Below, one piece after another: positions 32,219-38,543 of a stretch of 38,543 nucleotides of DNA. Every line of letters begins with the position of its first letter. Positions within the stretch are counted from its first letter, which is position 1. Source of the DNA: Bifidobacterium breve. Lineage in GTDB: Bacteria; Actinomycetota; Thermoleophilia; Miltoncostaeales; Miltoncostaeaceae. The notes under the pieces are model-generated. The model did not search any database. It was given only the letters and a program-made list of their open reading frames with translations, and was not told where the DNA came from. Both the position numbers and the translations under genes were made by a program. The stretch is taken from the NCBI GenBank assembly GCA_945873475.1, contig CAMCDF010000002.1:1-38543 (forward strand). The letters run 5' to 3'.

Positions 32219-34027
32219 CTACCGGCTTGAGCGCAACTCCCTCAGGTTCTGCGCCAGCAGCACCACGGCGCCGACGAGCAGCAGAACCCCCAGCGTGAGG
32301 CGCCATTCCTGTACGAGGCCGACCACCACGGATGCGCCCACGATCACGATGATCGCCCACCCGAGGAACGCCAGCAGCCTGCCCCTGGCGAGCGACTCGA
32401 AGCCCACCACCACGAGCACGCCCACCAGCGCACCGAACCAGTAGTAGCCCGAGTCGTTGCCGACCAGCAGCCAGATGACGATGGCGATGATGAGGGGCGT
32501 GCTGATGGCGGCCCAGATGCGCAGCAGGCGGCTTCGCACCTTGCTGGTGGGCACGTCGGACCCGGCTGTCTCGAGCGCGGCCACGGCCGCCTCGCCCAGA
32601 TGGGCCCTGGGCGACTCGACGGGAAGACCGTCCTGCTCGGCCGCGTCCAGCGCATCGAGTTCCGCCGTGAGGTGGCGTCGCTCATCCCGCAGTGCGAACA
32701 ACGACTGGTCGTGCGCCACGAGGGCCTCGCGCCTCTTCCCGGCGATCTCGGCCGTGATGGTGTCCGCTTCCAGCGCCCGCAGTTCGGCGACCTCGTGACG
32801 GGCGACCTCGCGCTCGGCCTGCACCTCGGCGTCGATGTCGCGTATCCGGGCCTGCACGGCTGCCCGCCGTGCGGCGATGGCGGCATCGGCGGCTGCGGGG
32901 TCGGGGTCGACCTTCTGCATGCCGGCCCAGCCGAGGGGGTCCTCCCAGCGCATGCGGTCGATGCCGTCGCGCTCGTGCTTGGGCCCGGTGGGCGCCGACT
33001 CGCCGCCGAACGGATCGCGCGAATCACGCCCCCAGCGGCCGCTGAAGTCGCGCACCCACGGCGTGTGGTCATCGATGAGCACCGGCTGCCAGTCGCGGTC
33101 GCCCCCCGGGCCCACCGCCACGCCGTCACCGCGGTGGTAGTCGATGAACGGCACACCGAGGCCCTCTTCCAGCTGCGAGTGCTCGCTCCACGGCGTGATC
33201 TTCCTGAAGACCCGGCGCAGGGCGTTGATGAACCCGCGCATCACGGGGGGGTCCACCCGCACGGCCTCGTCCACCGACCGCGGTGCATGGGAGTGCGACC
33301 CCGCCCCGGGGTACGCCACGATGTGGCCGTCGACCCACTCGAGGTCGGGGTCGTCGACGCGGCGCCTGAGGCCGTCGCCCTCGGCATCGTGCGACGAGAA
33401 GGCCACCCAGCGCGGCTCGAGTTCGCCGTGCCGGCCAGGCGCCAGGAAGATGATGATGTTCTCCCAGTCGGCCTCGTGGTCGTTGATGCCGTGGAACGAC
33501 GAGCGCCAGTCGTTCATGGGGTAGAAGAACCAGTACTGCAGGATCGTCCAGCCGGCCTCGCGCGATACCCGGCCGTAGTACGGGGTGCCGGCCGCCGCGA
33601 TCTGCTCGCGGTAGGTGATCTCCGCCGCCGCCACGCTGCCGCGGGGAACGCGGCCACGGAACAGCAGCGTGAGGCGGAACAGGGCGTCGAAGATGCGGCT
33701 GGTGATGCCGACCTCCGAGAAGCGGCTGCCACCGCGCATGGGCTCGCCGTGGCCCTCGCGCCGCCACTCGCGGAACTCGCGGCGGCTCAGCGGGTGCTCC
33801 ACGTAGAGCAGGTGCAGCGTGTCGCCGCGGTGCTCGCGTGCGATTTGCGCCAGCACGTCGAGGTCGAGGCCACCCGCCTCGACAAGCTTCACGTCGCTGT
33901 CGTCGTCGCGGCGCATCCACAGCGAGCACGCGCGCACGTAGGCGTCGGCGTCGGATGGCAGGAACAACTCCACCCGGTTGAACCGCAGGATGGGTTCGAA
34001 GCGACGAAGCAGCTGCAGGTCGTCCAC
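32219..34027 (-). CDS. Vps62-like domain protein with coiled coil and C-terminal membrane helices
   Basis: A 602-residue protein. The first 350 residues contain the features of the Vps62/DUF946 family: ILQYWFFYPMNDW (163-174), INDHEADWENIIIFL (181-195), the later WVAFSSHD (207-213) and AYPGAGSHSHAP. Residues about 375-460 form a charged coiled coil (ARRAAVQARIRDIDAEVQAE and following). Residues about 505-600 hold three or four membrane helices, leaving the large N-terminal part on one side. The biochemical role of the family is unknown. The GTG at 34027 follows TAGTGT by six bases. It is divergent from a lipoprotein gene across 58 bases. Confidence 0.75.
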   Translation of the reverse strand: MDDLQLLRRFEPILRFNRVELFLPSDADAYVRACSLWMRRDDDSDVKLVEAGGLDLDVLAQIAREHRGDTLHLLYVEHPLSRREFREWRREGHGEPMRGGSRFSEVGITSRIFDALFRLTLLFRGRVPRGSVAAAEITYREQIAAAGTPYYGRVSREAGWTILQYWFFYPMNDWRSSFHGINDHEADWENIIIFLAPGRHGELEPRWVAFSSHDAEGDGLRRRVDDPDLEWVDGHIVAYPGAGSHSHAPRSVDEAVRVDPPVMRGFINALRRVFRKITPWSEHSQLEEGLGVPFIDYHRGDGVAVGPGGDRDWQPVLIDDHTPWVRDFSGRWGRDSRDPFGGESAPTGPKHERDGIDRMRWEDPLGWAGMQKVDPDPAAADAAIAARRAAVQARIRDIDAEVQAEREVARHEVAELRALEADTITAEIAGKRREALVAHDQSLFALRDERRHLTAELDALDAAEQDGLPVESPRAHLGEAAVAALETAGSDVPTSKVRSRLLRIWAAISTPLIIAIVIWLLVGNDSGYYWFGALVGVLVVVGFESLARGRLLAFLGWAIIVIVGASVVVGLVQEWRLTLGVLLLVGAVVLLAQNLRELRSSR

Positions 34028-34033
34028 GGGGTC

Positions 34034-34079
34034 ACACTAGGGGAGCCGCGCTCTGCGCCGCCGGGGCCGCCGCTAGCGT
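34034..34079. promoter_or_regulatory. Back-to-back leaderless -10 elements (TAGTGT minus, TAGCGT plus)
   Basis: On the minus strand TAGTGT (34034-34039) is six bases before the GTG at 34027. On the plus strand TAGCGT (34074-34079) is six bases before the ATG at 34086. Both place transcription starts at the start codons and share a 58-base region. Confidence 0.55.
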
Positions 34080-34085
34080 TGGGCC

Positions 34086-34511
34086 ATGAACATCACCCGC
34101 CTCAGCGGCCTTGCTGCCGCCACACTCCTGTCCGCCGCGCTGCTCGTCGGCTGTGGGTCATCGTCTGATGCCACGACCGCCGCCGACACCACGGCCGCCA
34201 CCTCGACCGCGACGTCCACCGGCGAGAAGGTCGGCGGCATCGCAACCTGCGACGCCGCATCCATCACCAAGGCCGCCCAGGGCACCGAGACCACGCCCGT
34301 GGCCCTGGCCCAGCCCGACTCCTTCAAGTGCGCCGATGGCTGGGCGTACGCCTTCGTGAACGTTGGCGAGGGCGAGTCGCAGTACACGGCCACCCAGGTG
34401 TTCCAGGCAGAGGGCCAGTTCTGGATTCCCAAGGACCGCGCGAAGGTGTGCACGGCCCCGGGCAACGAGGTGCCGGCCTCGATCTACCAGGACGCCTGCG
34501 AGACGAACTAG
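34086..34511 (+). CDS. Putative secreted lipoprotein (141 aa)
   Basis: A 141-residue protein with a type II signal peptide and lipobox LLVGC (Cys23). A Ser/Thr/Ala-rich spacer (SSSDATTAADTTAATSTATS) and a globular region of about 95 residues with four Cys follow (IATC, FKC, KVC, DAC), likely two disulfides. No known domain is recognised. The ATG follows TAGCGT by six bases, suggesting a leaderless transcript. A strong hairpin follows the stop, so it is probably monocistronic. Function unknown. Confidence 0.8.
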   Translation: MNITRLSGLAAATLLSAALLVGCGSSSDATTAADTTAATSTATSTGEKVGGIATCDAASITKAAQGTETTPVALAQPDSFKCADGWAYAFVNVGEGESQYTATQVFQAEGQFWIPKDRAKVCTAPGNEVPASIYQDACETN

Positions 34512-34518
34512 GCGCTTC

Positions 34519-34553
34519 CATGCGGGCCGCGCCGGGATGGTGCGGCCCGCATG
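34519..34553 (+). terminator. Hairpin terminator after the lipoprotein gene
   Basis: A perfect 12-bp stem (CATGCGGGCCGC and GCGGCCCGCATG) with an 11-base loop starts eight bases past the stop. No T-run follows. Confidence 0.6.
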
Positions 34554-34606
34554 CGGCGCCCCGGCGCCGGACCGACCGTTCTCCGCATTTCGGACCCTCC
34601 CGCATG

Positions 34607-34612
34607 TAGCGT
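34607..34612 (+). promoter_or_regulatory. Probable -10 element (TAGCGT) for the DUF3237-YciI pair
   Basis: TAGCGT is identical to the lipoprotein promoter's hexamer and lies 28 bases before the TTG start at 34641, with GGGGGTG as ribosome-binding site between. Confidence 0.5.
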
Positions 34613-34640
34613 CGCGCCACGACGACGACGGGGGTGTTCG

Positions 34641-35120
34641 TTGAGACTCGAGCCGCTGTACCGCGTGACCTTCCGGTATCCCGATGGGGGTCATGGAACC
34701 GTCCTCGAGGGCGAGGCCGGTAGCGAGGGCCACTACTTCTTCGTGGCCGAGGGCGAGGTGACCGGGCGCATCGCGGGTCGCATGCAGGCGGCCAACCACC
34801 CCCGCTCGCGCATCGACAAGAACGCGCTCCCCAACATCCAGGGCGCGATCACCACCGACGACGGCGCCACGATCATCTTCGACTGGCACGGCTTCGCGCG
34901 TCCCGCGCCGCCGTCGCCGCGGCAGATCGTGGTGTCGGGCACGCACACCACCGGAGACGAGCGCTACTCGTGGCTCAACAACGTGGTGTGCGTGGGCTGC
35001 GGCGAGATCCGCCCGCAGGACGACTCCGGCGGCGCCCGCAACGTGGTGGGCGGTCGCATCGACTTCGTCATCGAATTCTCTGAGCTCATCTGGGAGCCCA
35101 TCGACCAACAGGAGGCCTGA
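34641..35120 (+). CDS. DUF3237-like protein
   Basis: A 159-residue protein resembling DUF3237. A conserved core reads VAEGEVTGRIAGR, QGAITTDDGATIIFDWHGFA, then a predicted beta barrel and IDFVIEFSELIWEPI. The family's function is not established. TTG at 34641 is taken as start because GGGGGTG lies eight bases before it and the barrel starts at once (RLEPLYRVTFRYPDG). The in-frame ATG at 34551 would lie in the preceding hairpin. Its stop overlaps the yciI ATG by one base (TGATG), with GGAGG just upstream. Confidence 0.72.
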   Translation: MRLEPLYRVTFRYPDGGHGTVLEGEAGSEGHYFFVAEGEVTGRIAGRMQAANHPRSRIDKNALPNIQGAITTDDGATIIFDWHGFARPAPPSPRQIVVSGTHTTGDERYSWLNNVVCVGCGEIRPQDDSGGARNVVGGRIDFVIEFSELIWEPIDQQEA

Positions 35121-35416
35121 TGTTCCTGCTGCGCGCCACGTACAACCGCCCCATCGAAGAGGTCGACCAGCTCCTCGAGGGTCACAAGGCCTGGATCATG
35201 AAGAACTTCGATGAGGGCCGCATCCTTCTGACCGCCCGTCAGGTTCCCCTGGTCGGCGGCATCATCCTCGCCCGCGGCGAGAGCGTCGAGGAGATGTGGG
35301 CCATGCTGGAGGAGGACCCCTTCAAGACCTCCGGGATGGCCGACTACGAGGTGCTCGAGTACGCGCCGGTACGCGCGGCAGAGGGCGTCGAGGGGTTGCT
35401 CGAGCCCGACGCCTGA
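35120..35416 (+). CDS. YciI-like (YCII-related) domain protein
   Basis: A 98-residue protein of the YCII-related dimeric alpha-beta barrel family. Recognisable are the start MFLLRATYNRPIEEVDQLLEGHKAWI (first beta strand and helix with the typical His), the central GGIILARGESVEEMWAML, and EEDPFKTSGMADYEVLEYAP at the end. Some members act on chlorinated muconates or bind metal, and most have unknown roles. It is translationally coupled to the DUF3237-like gene (shared A at 35120, GGAGG eight bases upstream), so the two likely act together. Confidence 0.85.
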   Translation: MFLLRATYNRPIEEVDQLLEGHKAWIMKNFDEGRILLTARQVPLVGGIILARGESVEEMWAMLEEDPFKTSGMADYEVLEYAPVRAAEGVEGLLEPDA

Positions 35417-35679
35417 TCGGCACGCCGCCCGCGGGAGGCGCGCCGGGCTCAACGTGACAGGCGCGCGCGCGTGATCGCGCCGCGCTCGTCGCGGCCTCGC
35501 GGGTGACGGTCGTCGCCGCACCGCGGTCCGGCGGGCCCGCGTCACCGGCTAGCCTCCGGGGCGACCTCGACCCCGACGGACGCCCGCGTGCAGATGATCC
35601 GGTTCAGCACCATTGTTGTCGTCGTCGGCCCCTCGGACCGCTCTGTGGCCCGGGGCGGCTGCGGCAGGGTGCCGCGCTG
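35417..35679. other. Non-coding stretch with imperfect hairpin and possible leader ORF
   Basis: An imperfect inverted repeat (35418-35445, 13-base arms with two mismatches, two-base loop) may end the yciI transcript. A TAGCCT (35552-35557) is a possible -10 box. A 30-codon ORF opens at GTG 35588 and its TGA overlaps the ATG at 35680 as TGATG. Otherwise nothing recognisable is seen. Confidence 0.35.
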
Positions 35680-35970
35680 ATGCACCGTTTGGTGCAGGGC
35701 TACCGGCGCCTGCGCGGCCTGTCATGGCCCAAGGGCTATCCGATCGCGCAGTTCCCCAACCCGCCGCTGCTCATCGGGCTGCTGGCGCTGCTCCTGCGCT
35801 ACCTCACCAGTGGCGCCCTGGCCGATGCGTTCGCCGCGATCGCCTACGTATTCATCGGCGTCTGGGCGTACCTCGAACTGACCGCAGGGGTCAACCTGTT
35901 CCGCCGTGTGCTGGGCCTTGCCGGGCTCATCTACATCGTGGTGGTCATCGCCCAGCGCTTCGGCGCGTAG
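35680..35970 (+). CDS. Small membrane protein (96 aa)
   Basis: A 96-residue protein with a basic, aromatic N-terminus (MHRLVQGYRRLRGLSWPKGY) and three predicted membrane helices (LLIGLLALLLRYL, FAAIAYVFIGVWAYLEL, VLGLAGLIYIVVVIAQ). I do not recognise a named family. The stretch ending WAYLELTAGVNLFRRVLG resembles small uncharacterised actinobacterial membrane proteins. The ATG at 35680 overlaps the stop of a short upstream ORF. The flavin amine oxidase begins ten bases after its stop, so the two may be cotranscribed. Function unknown. Confidence 0.7.
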   Translation: MHRLVQGYRRLRGLSWPKGYPIAQFPNPPLLIGLLALLLRYLTSGALADAFAAIAYVFIGVWAYLELTAGVNLFRRVLGLAGLIYIVVVIAQRFGA

Positions 35971-35980
35971 GGCGGCGGGA

Positions 35981-37069
35981 GTGCAGCACGACATCGCGGT
36001 CGTCGGGGCCGGCCTCAGCGGTGTGCGTGCGGCATGGCTGCTGCAGCAGGCGGGTGCAGACTTCGTGGTGCTCGAGGCGGCTGCCCGAACCGGTGGGCGC
36101 ATCCTCTCGCTGGGCGCGGATGGCGCCCGCGGCCCCCTCGACATGGGCCCGTCATGGTTCTGGCCGGCCTTCCAGCCCCGCATGCCCGCGCTGGTGCGCG
36201 AGATGGGCATTCGGACGTTCCCGCAGGCAGGCGCAGGAGCGCTCGTGTGGGAGGAGTCGCCCACGCAGTGCACCCGTTTCGAGGCGGGGGCACCCGACGA
36301 TGGCTCCATGCGCATCGAGGGCGGAGTCGCGACCCTCGTGGATGCGCTGCTGGCCGATATACCCGCTGATCGCGTTCTGACCGGGCACCGCGTGAGCGCG
36401 CTGCGGTGCACGCCCGGCGGTGTGTCGATCGAGGCGGCGGGCCCGGATGGCGCCACCACCGTCGAGGCGCGCGTGGTCATCTGCACGCTGCCGCCGCGCC
36501 TGCTCGCGCGGTCCCTTGTCTTCGACCCACCTCTCCCGGAACCGGTTCGCAGTGGCTGGATCGCCGTTCCCACCTGGATGGCCGGCAACGCGAAGTTCGT
36601 GGCCGTCTACGAGCGCCCGTTCTGGCGCGACGCGGGCCTGTCGGGCGAGGGTCGAAGCCGCGTGGGCCCGCTGGTGGAGATCCACGACGCATCCGACGGC
36701 CACGGACTCGCTGCGCTCACGGCGTTCATCGGAACGCCTGCGCAGGCACGCATTGGTGCAGATCATCAGGTGCGCGACGCCGCCATCGCCCAGCTGACGA
36801 GGCTGTTCGGCGACGAGGCCGCGCACCCCGTGGCCAGCCTGATCAAGGACTGGGCCGCAGACCCGCTGGTGGCAACCGACGACGACATGCAGCCGCTGTA
36901 TGCGCATCCGTCATACGGCGGCCACCCGCCGCCTCCGGGGGAATGGGCGCCCCGCCTGCTGCTCGCCGGAACCGAGTCGGCGCGCACGTACGGCGGCTAC
37001 ATGGAGGGCGCCCTCGAGGCAGCCGAGGTCGCGGTGGCCGCAGCGCTCGCCGGATCCCCCCCGGCATGA
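35981..37069 (+). CDS. Flavin-dependent amine oxidase family protein
   Basis: A 362-residue FAD-binding oxidoreductase. The dinucleotide fold is visible as AVVGAGLSGVRAAWLLQQAG (GAGLSG, residues 9-14), followed by the second motif FVVLEAAARTGGRI. The C-terminal FAD-contacting end is LLLAGTESARTYGGYMEGALEAAEVA, as in monoamine oxidase and protoporphyrinogen-oxidase-like enzymes. The substrate domain is small for the family. The GTG at 35981 has GGCGGCGGGA directly upstream. Substrate unknown; similar oxidoreductases are often near cyclopropane-synthase-like genes, and one of those lies 5 kb away. Confidence 0.87.
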   Translation: MQHDIAVVGAGLSGVRAAWLLQQAGADFVVLEAAARTGGRILSLGADGARGPLDMGPSWFWPAFQPRMPALVREMGIRTFPQAGAGALVWEESPTQCTRFEAGAPDDGSMRIEGGVATLVDALLADIPADRVLTGHRVSALRCTPGGVSIEAAGPDGATTVEARVVICTLPPRLLARSLVFDPPLPEPVRSGWIAVPTWMAGNAKFVAVYERPFWRDAGLSGEGRSRVGPLVEIHDASDGHGLAALTAFIGTPAQARIGADHQVRDAAIAQLTRLFGDEAAHPVASLIKDWAADPLVATDDDMQPLYAHPSYGGHPPPPGEWAPRLLLAGTESARTYGGYMEGALEAAEVAVAAALAGSPPA

Positions 37070-37124
37070 ACGCCCCCCACGGGTGCCGGCGTGTGTGTCT
37101 GCGTGCGCACCGTCGGCGGAGGGA

Positions 37125-37130
37125 TAGAAT
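37125..37130 (+). promoter_or_regulatory. Leaderless -10 element (TAGAAT) of the protease gene
   Basis: TAGAAT is seven bases before the GTG at 37138. It is the closest match to the actinobacterial -10 consensus in the window and fixes the start codon. Confidence 0.6.
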
Positions 37131-37137
37131 CGCTGCC

Positions 37138-38295
37138 GTGCCGCGCCGCCCCTCCCATCGCGCATGGACCGCCCTGCTCGCCATCATCTTCGCGTGCATG
37201 GTCCCCTTCGCGGGCCCCGCGGCGGGAGTCGTGGAGGACAGGAACCCGCGCATCGTCGGGGGCTCATACGCAGCGCAGTCCGACTGGCCCTTCCTGGTGG
37301 CCCTGGTCAGGCCGGGTGCCGGGCGGCCGTTCGAGCGTCAGTTCTGCGGTGGAAGCGTCATCGCGCCTGACTGGGTGCTCACGGCAGCGCACTGCGTGGT
37401 GGACAGCGCGAACCAGCCAATCGCCCCGGATCGGGTGGCCATCCTCACCGGCACCGTCTCGCTGGCCGGGGGGTCGGGCGCCGAGACCCCGGTGACGCAG
37501 GTGGTGGTGGCCCCGGGTTACCCGGCGGGCCCGGATGCTGCGCTGCTGCGCCTCGCGCTCCCCACCACTGCGCCGGCTGTGGCACTGGCGCGGCCGGGGC
37601 AGCCGGAACTGTGGGCTGCCGGGACGCGGGCCGCGGTGGCCGGTTGGGGGGATACGGCTGAGGACGCCGGCGTCTTCCCGATGGCGGCCCGTCAGGTGAG
37701 CATCCCGCTCATCGCGGACTCGCGGTGCCGGTCGGCCATCGGCAGTGACTTCGCCGCGACGCGCGAGCTCTGCGCAGGGGTGCCCCGGGGCAAGGCCGAC
37801 TCATGCCAGGGCGACTCAGGCGGGCCCCTCGCGGTGCGCACGCGCATCGCCCCCGTGCTGGTGGGCATCGTGTCCTGGGGGTACGGCTGCGCCCGCCCCG
37901 GCAGGCCGGGCCTGTACACGCGGGTGAGTGCCATCGGCGACTGGGTGACGCAGGTGACCGGGGCCCGGCCGGGCGGGGTGGTCCTTCCGGCCCCGCTGAT
38001 CCGTGTCGGCGCGCAGCGGGTCGTTGCCCGTCGCGGCAAGGCGGTTGACCTCTCGTACAGGCTCTTCGGGTCAGCGCGGCGCAGTTCCGAGTACGTGGCC
38101 ATCCTCGATGGCAGTGGTCGCATCCTCTCGGACTACGAGACGGCCGAGGGCCCCTTCGTGGCGGGCCGGGACGTGTTCTACGTGCGCTGGCGCGTACCGC
38201 GTAGTGCCCCGAGCAGCCTGTACTTCTGCGTCGCGGCCGCGCCCCCGAAGAGGGACTACGGGGACCCGGGCTGCGCGCGAATCATCGTGCGCTGA
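37138..38295 (+). CDS. Secreted trypsin-like serine protease (S1 family) with C-terminal extension
   Basis: A 385-residue secreted protease. After a signal peptide (hydrophobic to about residue 30) and short propeptide, the mature chain starts IVGGSYAAQ (39 on). The triad is H85 in TAAHC, D133 in GPDAALLRL and S227 in GDSGGP. D221 at the base of the S1 pocket predicts cleavage after Lys or Arg. Disulfide Cys include C70/C86 and C212/C223 or similar. The last 120 residues form an unassigned beta-rich domain (YVAILDGSGRILSDYETAEG). Eukaryote-like trypsins with such tails are common in actinobacteria. GTG is used, fixed by the TAGAAT box. Confidence 0.92.
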   Translation: MPRRPSHRAWTALLAIIFACMVPFAGPAAGVVEDRNPRIVGGSYAAQSDWPFLVALVRPGAGRPFERQFCGGSVIAPDWVLTAAHCVVDSANQPIAPDRVAILTGTVSLAGGSGAETPVTQVVVAPGYPAGPDAALLRLALPTTAPAVALARPGQPELWAAGTRAAVAGWGDTAEDAGVFPMAARQVSIPLIADSRCRSAIGSDFAATRELCAGVPRGKADSCQGDSGGPLAVRTRIAPVLVGIVSWGYGCARPGRPGLYTRVSAIGDWVTQVTGARPGGVVLPAPLIRVGAQRVVARRGKAVDLSYRLFGSARRSSEYVAILDGSGRILSDYETAEGPFVAGRDVFYVRWRVPRSAPSSLYFCVAAAPPKRDYGDPGCARIIVR

Positions 38296-38360
38296 TCGCC
38301 GGCTCACGCGTCTTCGCGATTGTGCCGTCCACGCGGCGGAAGGCGTGAAGGTGGTGAACG

Positions 38361-38390
38361 ACGAGAGCCCCGCGAATGCGGGGCTCTCGT
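38361..38390 (-). terminator. Strong hairpin between the protease gene and the tRNA cluster
   Basis: A perfect 13-bp stem (ACGAGAGCCCCGC and GCGGGGCTCTCGT) with GAAT loop lies four bases past the 3' end of tRNA-Asp on the minus strand. It is a likely tRNA terminator and may also stop protease transcription. Confidence 0.75.
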
Positions 38391-38394
38391 GAAG

Positions 38395-38468
38395 CGGGAG
38401 TGACGGGACTTGAACCCGCGGCCTCAGGATTGACAGTCCTGCGCTCTAACCAGCTGAGCTACACCCCC
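38395..38468 (-). tRNA. tRNA-Asp (anticodon GTC)
   Basis: On the minus strand the 74-base sequence starts GGGGGTGTAGCTCAG. Its acceptor stem pairs GGGGGTG with CACTCCC (one G-U), and the discriminator is G. The anticodon arm CAGGA-CTGTCAA-TCCTG gives GTC, and GGTTCAAGTCC forms the T loop. CCA is not encoded. Confidence 0.95.
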
Positions 38469-38488
38469 GGGTTGCTCCGGGCGAGCCA

Positions 38489-38543
38489 TGGGCGGTGACG
38501 GACTTGAACCGCCGGCCCCCTGCTTGTAAGGCAGGTGCTCTAC
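38489..38543 (-). tRNA. tRNA-Val (anticodon TAC), 5' part outside the window
   Basis: The minus strand shows the end of the D arm (GTAGAGCAC), the anticodon arm CCTGC-CTTACAA-GCAGG with anticodon TAC, and the T arm GGCGG-TTCAAGT-CCGTC. The acceptor strand ACCGCCC with discriminator A follows. The first 20 or so bases lie beyond 38543. It precedes tRNA-Asp and is probably cotranscribed with it. Confidence 0.92.

Overview
The window is a very GC-rich, tightly packed bacterial chromosome segment, with G or C at most third codon positions. Gene content points to Actinomycetota: a CysO/CysM/Mec cysteine pathway, an MoeB-type activator, a beta carbonic anhydrase close to mycobacterial Rv1284, an FabI reductase, DUF1385, and many apparently leaderless promoters with a TAGnnT -10 box. 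A deep-branching class such as Thermoleophilia is my guess, not something the window proves. I see no phage, transposase, CRISPR array or rRNA. No gene-free stretch exceeds 300 bases; the longest are 35417-35679 and 20452-20681.

Layout. 1-3639 (+): the end of a UvrD-like helicase/nuclease and a YhaM-like HD/OB protein. 3645-13604 (-): a run of eleven nearly abutting or overlapping genes. In transcription order these are a zinc-ribbon protein, rarA, an unknown 222-residue protein, a tandem ThyX protein, DUF1385, a YcnI copper protein, a nicotinate phosphoribosyltransferase, methylmalonyl-CoA epimerase, a B12-type radical SAM enzyme, a 72-residue unknown and ychF. 13755-16612 (+): a complete sulfur-carrier cysteine pathway (rhodanese-ThiF activator, CysO-like carrier, CysM, JAMM protease Mec). 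16593-18820 (-): a vapBC-type toxin-antitoxin pair, then a bicarbonate transporter and carbonic anhydrase operon. 18904-20451 (-): an NYN-domain RNA-binding protein, divergent from citrate synthase (20682-21970). 22025-25812: small unknown, SixA phosphatase, CopC-CopD copper protein, FabI and a YfcE-like phosphoesterase. 25910-28921: a 63-residue unknown, a GAF histidine kinase, an acidic unknown and a universal stress protein. 28918-37069: a DUF1295 membrane protein and a cyclopropane-synthase-like methyltransferase, an NlpC/P60 protein, a Vps62-like/coiled-coil/membrane protein, a lipoprotein, a DUF3237-YciI pair, a small membrane protein and a flavin amine oxidase. 37138-38543: a secreted trypsin-like protease, then tRNA-Asp and a partial tRNA-Val on the minus strand.

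Themes. Neighbours are strongly coupled through ATGA, TGATG and (unusually) CTGA overlaps. Three genes appear to start at CTG. Four of six convergent gene pairs share a CTAG in which each strand reads its own TAG stop. The most distinctive single objects are the tandem ThyX gene carrying two REPIN-like inverted repeats inside its reading frame, the sulfur-carrier operon whose carrier ends in Gly-Gly-Ala instead of Gly-Gly, and the Vps62-like membrane protein.
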